Assembly: GCF_004366635.1 (NCBI RefSeq)
Contig: NZ_SORN01000002.1
Span: 557,293-621,292 of the forward strand
DNA: 64,000 nt
Source of the DNA: Roseinatronobacter bogoriensis DSM 18756
Lineage (GTDB): Bacteria; Pseudomonadota; Alphaproteobacteria; Rhodobacterales; Rhodobacteraceae
Direction of reading: 5' to 3'
Shown: positions 61,439 to 64,000 of the stretch, in pieces
Layout: each line of letters opens with the position of its first letter
Numbering within the stretch: the first letter of the stretch is position 1
Translations under genes and position numbers: made by a program
The notes under the pieces: model-generated
Told to the model about the DNA's origin: nothing
What the model saw: only the letters and a program-made list of their open reading frames with translations
Databases searched by the model: none

Positions 61439-62878
61439 TCAGAGTATCGCGCGCGCGGCACGAAGTGAAAGCGCCGCAGCGGTCAAGCTGGGATTCGCGC
61501 AAGATGACGAGGAAAAAGTGCTGGTCCCAACGATGACGAGGTTGCGCAAACGATGATGCAAAAGGTTTCGATCCACAACCGATGTTGACGGATCAAGCCC
61601 CATCCGCAGCGTTCCCTTCAAGTGCGACTCGGTCCCGCGCACGCCCTTGTCGAATATCTCCTCGACCGGGAGGGGCGACAGCAAGTCAGGCAATTTGCGA
61701 ACTGCCTCTCTCATTCCCTTCAAGGCGTAGTCTGACGGGCCAGCATATTCGACAAACGCGTTCTCATTGTCATCAAGCGTGACGCGGTTATGATCTTCAA
61801 GCAGATCTTCAGTGACAATGGCGATCGGAAGCGTCTCGCGCATTCGCCCTGCTTCAAGTCGCATTCCATGTGGCCAGCGGTTCTCGAAATACACAAGGGC
61901 AGCGCCATGCTCCGCCCGATGCGCGCCATCATAGAGGCCGAAATTCAACCCGGTGGTGATGGTGCTCCCATCAAAATTCTCGACCCCGTCCAGAAAAACT
62001 TCGAAATCGGCACCATAGGCTTCATGCAGCCCCAGACCCACAACCCCTTCACCTAGCCCCGAGCGCTTCAGAATCGCAGGGCTTTGGATGGCATTCGCGC
62101 CAAGCACGAACAGATCACCCGTCACGGTGTAAGAATGTCCATTGGCTTGGAATGAAACCGATTGGACACTATTGCCCGTATACCCCAGCCGCCGAACCTC
62201 TGCCCCTAAAACGACAGAGACTTCTGGCGCGTCAAAAAGATGCATCAACCCATTATTGGCGGTGAATTTTGCGTCCACGGGGCAGATGCGGCATCTGTTC
62301 GATGCGCAACAGGCATTTCGGGTCTGCGTCGCCTGTCTGGCGCGCGCGGTCGGCATGGCGAAATGCTGATGTGGCTGTGCGGCCTTCATGATCCGGTCGG
62401 GATGGGACATGCGATGTGGCGGCTGTGGAAAAGGGCGCGACATGGGCATGATCTGTCCCATATCAGGATCGCCAGAAATCGACATGATCGCCTCGGCATC
62501 ACAATAAGCCTCTTCGAGATCGCCATAGTCAATTGGCCAATCCTGACCAACGCCATAAAGGGACTTCATTTTGAAATCACTCGGATGCATCCGTGGGGTC
62601 TGCCCATACCAACAGTTGGTCCCACCGCCCAGACCGATGGTATAATCCCAGGGCTTTTTCGAATTCGATCCAAATGTTGCGGCGTTGGAAATGGCGCTGT
62701 TCGCGCGGTTTTCGAGCTGCCAATCGTGCCTGTGATGCCCCCCCCATTCCAGGACCAGAATCCGTCCGGCGCGCCGCTGCATCAATTCATGCAGGAAGAA
62801 TGCCGCGCCGAAGCCTGAACCGATCAGAATAAAATCAAAATGCGCGTTTGCAACGTCTTGCGGGGGAATGTTCAACAT
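61439..62878 (-). CDS. GMC family FAD-dependent oxidoreductase
   Basis: A 479-residue flavoprotein. The FAD-binding GSGFGAA loop lies near residue 22, and GLGGGTNCWYGQTPRMH near 80 is typical of the branch. SHLKGTLRMG near 420 carries the catalytic His, and the C-terminal TSTFSSSSCANPSLTAAALS the paired Asn. An unusual cysteine cluster CCASNRCRICP sits near residue 190. There is no signal peptide; export may depend on the Tat partner encoded 10 bp downstream. The substrate is unknown (an alcohol, sugar or sterol is possible). The ATG at 62878 is preferred over TTG at 62887 on ribosome-binding-site spacing. Confidence 0.88.
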   Translation of the reverse strand: MLNIPPQDVANAHFDFILIGSGFGAAFFLHELMQRRAGRILVLEWGGHHRHDWQLENRANSAISNAATFGSNSKKPWDYTIGLGGGTNCWYGQTPRMHPSDFKMKSLYGVGQDWPIDYGDLEEAYCDAEAIMSISGDPDMGQIMPMSRPFPQPPHRMSHPDRIMKAAQPHQHFAMPTARARQATQTRNACCASNRCRICPVDAKFTANNGLMHLFDAPEVSVVLGAEVRRLGYTGNSVQSVSFQANGHSYTVTGDLFVLGANAIQSPAILKRSGLGEGVVGLGLHEAYGADFEVFLDGVENFDGSTITTGLNFGLYDGAHRAEHGAALVYFENRWPHGMRLEAGRMRETLPIAIVTEDLLEDHNRVTLDDNENAFVEYAGPSDYALKGMREAVRKLPDLLSPLPVEEIFDKGVRGTESHLKGTLRMGLDPSTSVVDRNLLHHRLRNLVIVGTSTFSSSSCANPSLTAAALSLRAARAIL

Positions 62879-63183
62879 GATCTGCAATCCCTTGCGACTT
62901 GCAACTTATCCAACCACGTCTTGACCTCTCACCGATTACGCTACACCAGCGGCACAACAAATCATGCCATGCGAGTAGACCTGCACCTTCGTTTTCCAGC
63001 AGCGCATTCGCCGGAAACGCCAGATTATTTGTGCCATTAAAGCTTAATTTAAGCAACAGGCACTGCCGCATAGCGATCTTGAAGCACCATTTGGCGCTGA
63101 ATTGGCGTCATGATTCAGAATCTCGCGCTCCTCTGCCCTGCAACGGCACGACCCACATGAAACCATGCCGTGGCGCAATGCGC
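62879..63183. other. 305-bp stretch without a recognised gene
   Basis: Separates the GMC gene from the end of the dioxygenase gene, both leftward, so it should hold the GMC promoter. It is less GC-rich in the middle (around 63030-63050, TTAAAGCTTAATTTAAG). No repeat, RNA gene or coding frame could be supported. Confidence 0.5.
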
Positions 63184-64000
63184 CTAGTTGCGAGGGGCCA
63201 GCACGAAATCATGCGCCACTTCAAAGAATGGGCTGTCAAACCCCGCCTCATTCTGGCGCACAGGGTCGGTGATCTTGTCGAATTTCGCCATCAGGCTGGC
63301 CTTGACCCCAAAAACAGCATCGCTGTCGATATATGGATCATCTGGATCAAAAATATGCGTGGTCAGTGGCTCGAAACCTTCTGCCTTGATAATGTAATGC
63401 AGATGTGCAGGACGGTAAGGATGACGCCCCAGCGAGGCCAGTAATTTGCCCACCGGCCCGTCATCGGGGATCGGGTAGTATTTGGGCTTCACGCCTCGAA
63501 ACCAGTATTCGCCCTTCTCGTTCGTGCGAAACACCCCGCGCAGGTTGAAATCCGGCTGAATGCCCTTTTGCTGGACATCGTAAAAACCCTCGTCATTGGC
63601 CTGCCAGACATCAATACGCGCATTGGCAATCGGGTTGCCATCGGTTGACAGGATGCGCCCGCGCACAAGCATCGGCTCCCCTTTCTGATCAAGGCAGATA
63701 TCTGCGCCCAGCGGCAATTCCGGCGCGTCAGCCACATGAAACGGGCCCAGAACTGTCGATTCCGAAGCGCCAGAGGGTTTGCGATTGTTGATTGCATCGA
63801 CCAGCATCGAAACACCCAAGGTATCCGACAGCAAGATGAACTCCTGACGCCACTCGTTGCACATATGCCCGGTGTCGGTCAGGAACATGATCGCCTTGAA
63901 CCATTCCTCTTCGGTGGGTTCAATCTCTTTCACCGCTGCGTGCAGGTGGCGCACAATCACCTCCATCACTTCGCGCAGGCGCGCATCCTTCGCAGCCGCG
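63184..64000 (-). CDS. intradiol ring-cleavage dioxygenase (partial at window edge)
   Basis: Cleaves catechol- or hydroxyquinol-type rings between the two hydroxyls (Fe(III), cytoplasmic). The frame is open to the window end, so the N-terminus is missing; 271 residues are visible. The family N-terminal helical region is present (EEWFKAIMFLTDTGHM, then FILLSDTLGVSMLVDAIN). Iron ligands are visible in KPKYYPIPDDGPVGKLL and RHPYRPAHLHYII (Tyr, Tyr, His, His). The N-terminal pattern and length suggest the hydroxyquinol 1,2-dioxygenase branch, but catechol dioxygenase is not excluded. Its operon partners lie beyond the window. Confidence 0.9.
   Translation of the reverse strand, partial: AAAKDARLREVMEVIVRHLHAAVKEIEPTEEEWFKAIMFLTDTGHMCNEWRQEFILLSDTLGVSMLVDAINNRKPSGASESTVLGPFHVADAPELPLGADICLDQKGEPMLVRGRILSTDGNPIANARIDVWQANDEGFYDVQQKGIQPDFNLRGVFRTNEKGEYWFRGVKPKYYPIPDDGPVGKLLASLGRHPYRPAHLHYIIKAEGFEPLTTHIFDPDDPYIDSDAVFGVKASLMAKFDKITDPVRQNEAGFDSPFFEVAHDFVLAPRN

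Overview
The window is a chromosomal segment of a high-GC alphaproteobacterium, most likely a member of the Rhodobacterales (Rhodobacter/Roseobacter lineage). Three things support this. Gene order includes DUF4167-prmC-prfA, SPOR-dac-tmk-holB-tatD-MBL and pyrH-frr-uppS-cdsA-dxr-rseP-bamA-ompH-fabZ-lpxA-lpxI-lpxB. The dCTP deaminase is double length, and LpxI is used in place of LpxH. I cannot name a genus from sequence alone.

Layout. 0-8 kb: end of an unknown protein, tRNA-Pro(GGG), a coiled-coil protein, dCTP deaminase, a MarC-type membrane protein, DUF4167, prmC, prfA, a CNNM/CorC protein and a lone ABC ATPase. 8-21 kb: polA, adenine deaminase, a sulfotransferase-like protein, a two-module membrane glycosyltransferase, a CDP-alcohol phosphatidyltransferase, aminopeptidase P, DUF427, aroB/aroK. 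21-24 kb: a tiny membrane protein, a large exported protein and xerD, translationally overlapped. 24-36 kb: a long leftward envelope cluster running from pyrH and frr through isoprenoid, phospholipid and undecaprenyl synthesis (dxr, cdsA, uppS), RseP and BamA/OmpH to lipid A (fabZ, lpxA, lpxI, lpxB). A 46-residue membrane protein with a leader hairpin lies between rseP and bamA. 36-50 kb: miaA, an AraC regulator, DUF2256, an exported protein of 18 MORN repeats, nadE, then the rightward SPOR-dac-tmk-holB-tatD-MBL operon, an AEC transporter, hemB and a SYLF lipoprotein. 50-58.7 kb: fabD, sufE, a lipoprotein, a Gfo/Idh/MocA oxidoreductase, argS, a second SPOR protein, nagZ, a LysR regulator and tRNA-Ser(GCT).

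The last 5 kb is accessory. tRNA-Ser is followed by a 1.64 kb insertion bounded by two 153-bp direct repeats (about 90% identical), each beginning with the last 8 nt of the tRNA. It holds a decayed serine recombinase, a small helix-turn-helix-type protein and a ParD/ParE toxin-antitoxin pair. Beyond it are a transposase fragment, a GMC flavoprotein paired with a small Tat-signal protein, and an intradiol dioxygenase that runs off the window end.

Most of the window is housekeeping: translation, DNA replication, lipid A/outer membrane assembly and peptidoglycan turnover. The least explained items are the tRNA-Ser island, the GMC/Tat pair, the small membrane protein in the rseP-bamA gap and the exported MORN protein. 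No CRISPR array, rRNA operon or intact prophage was seen.
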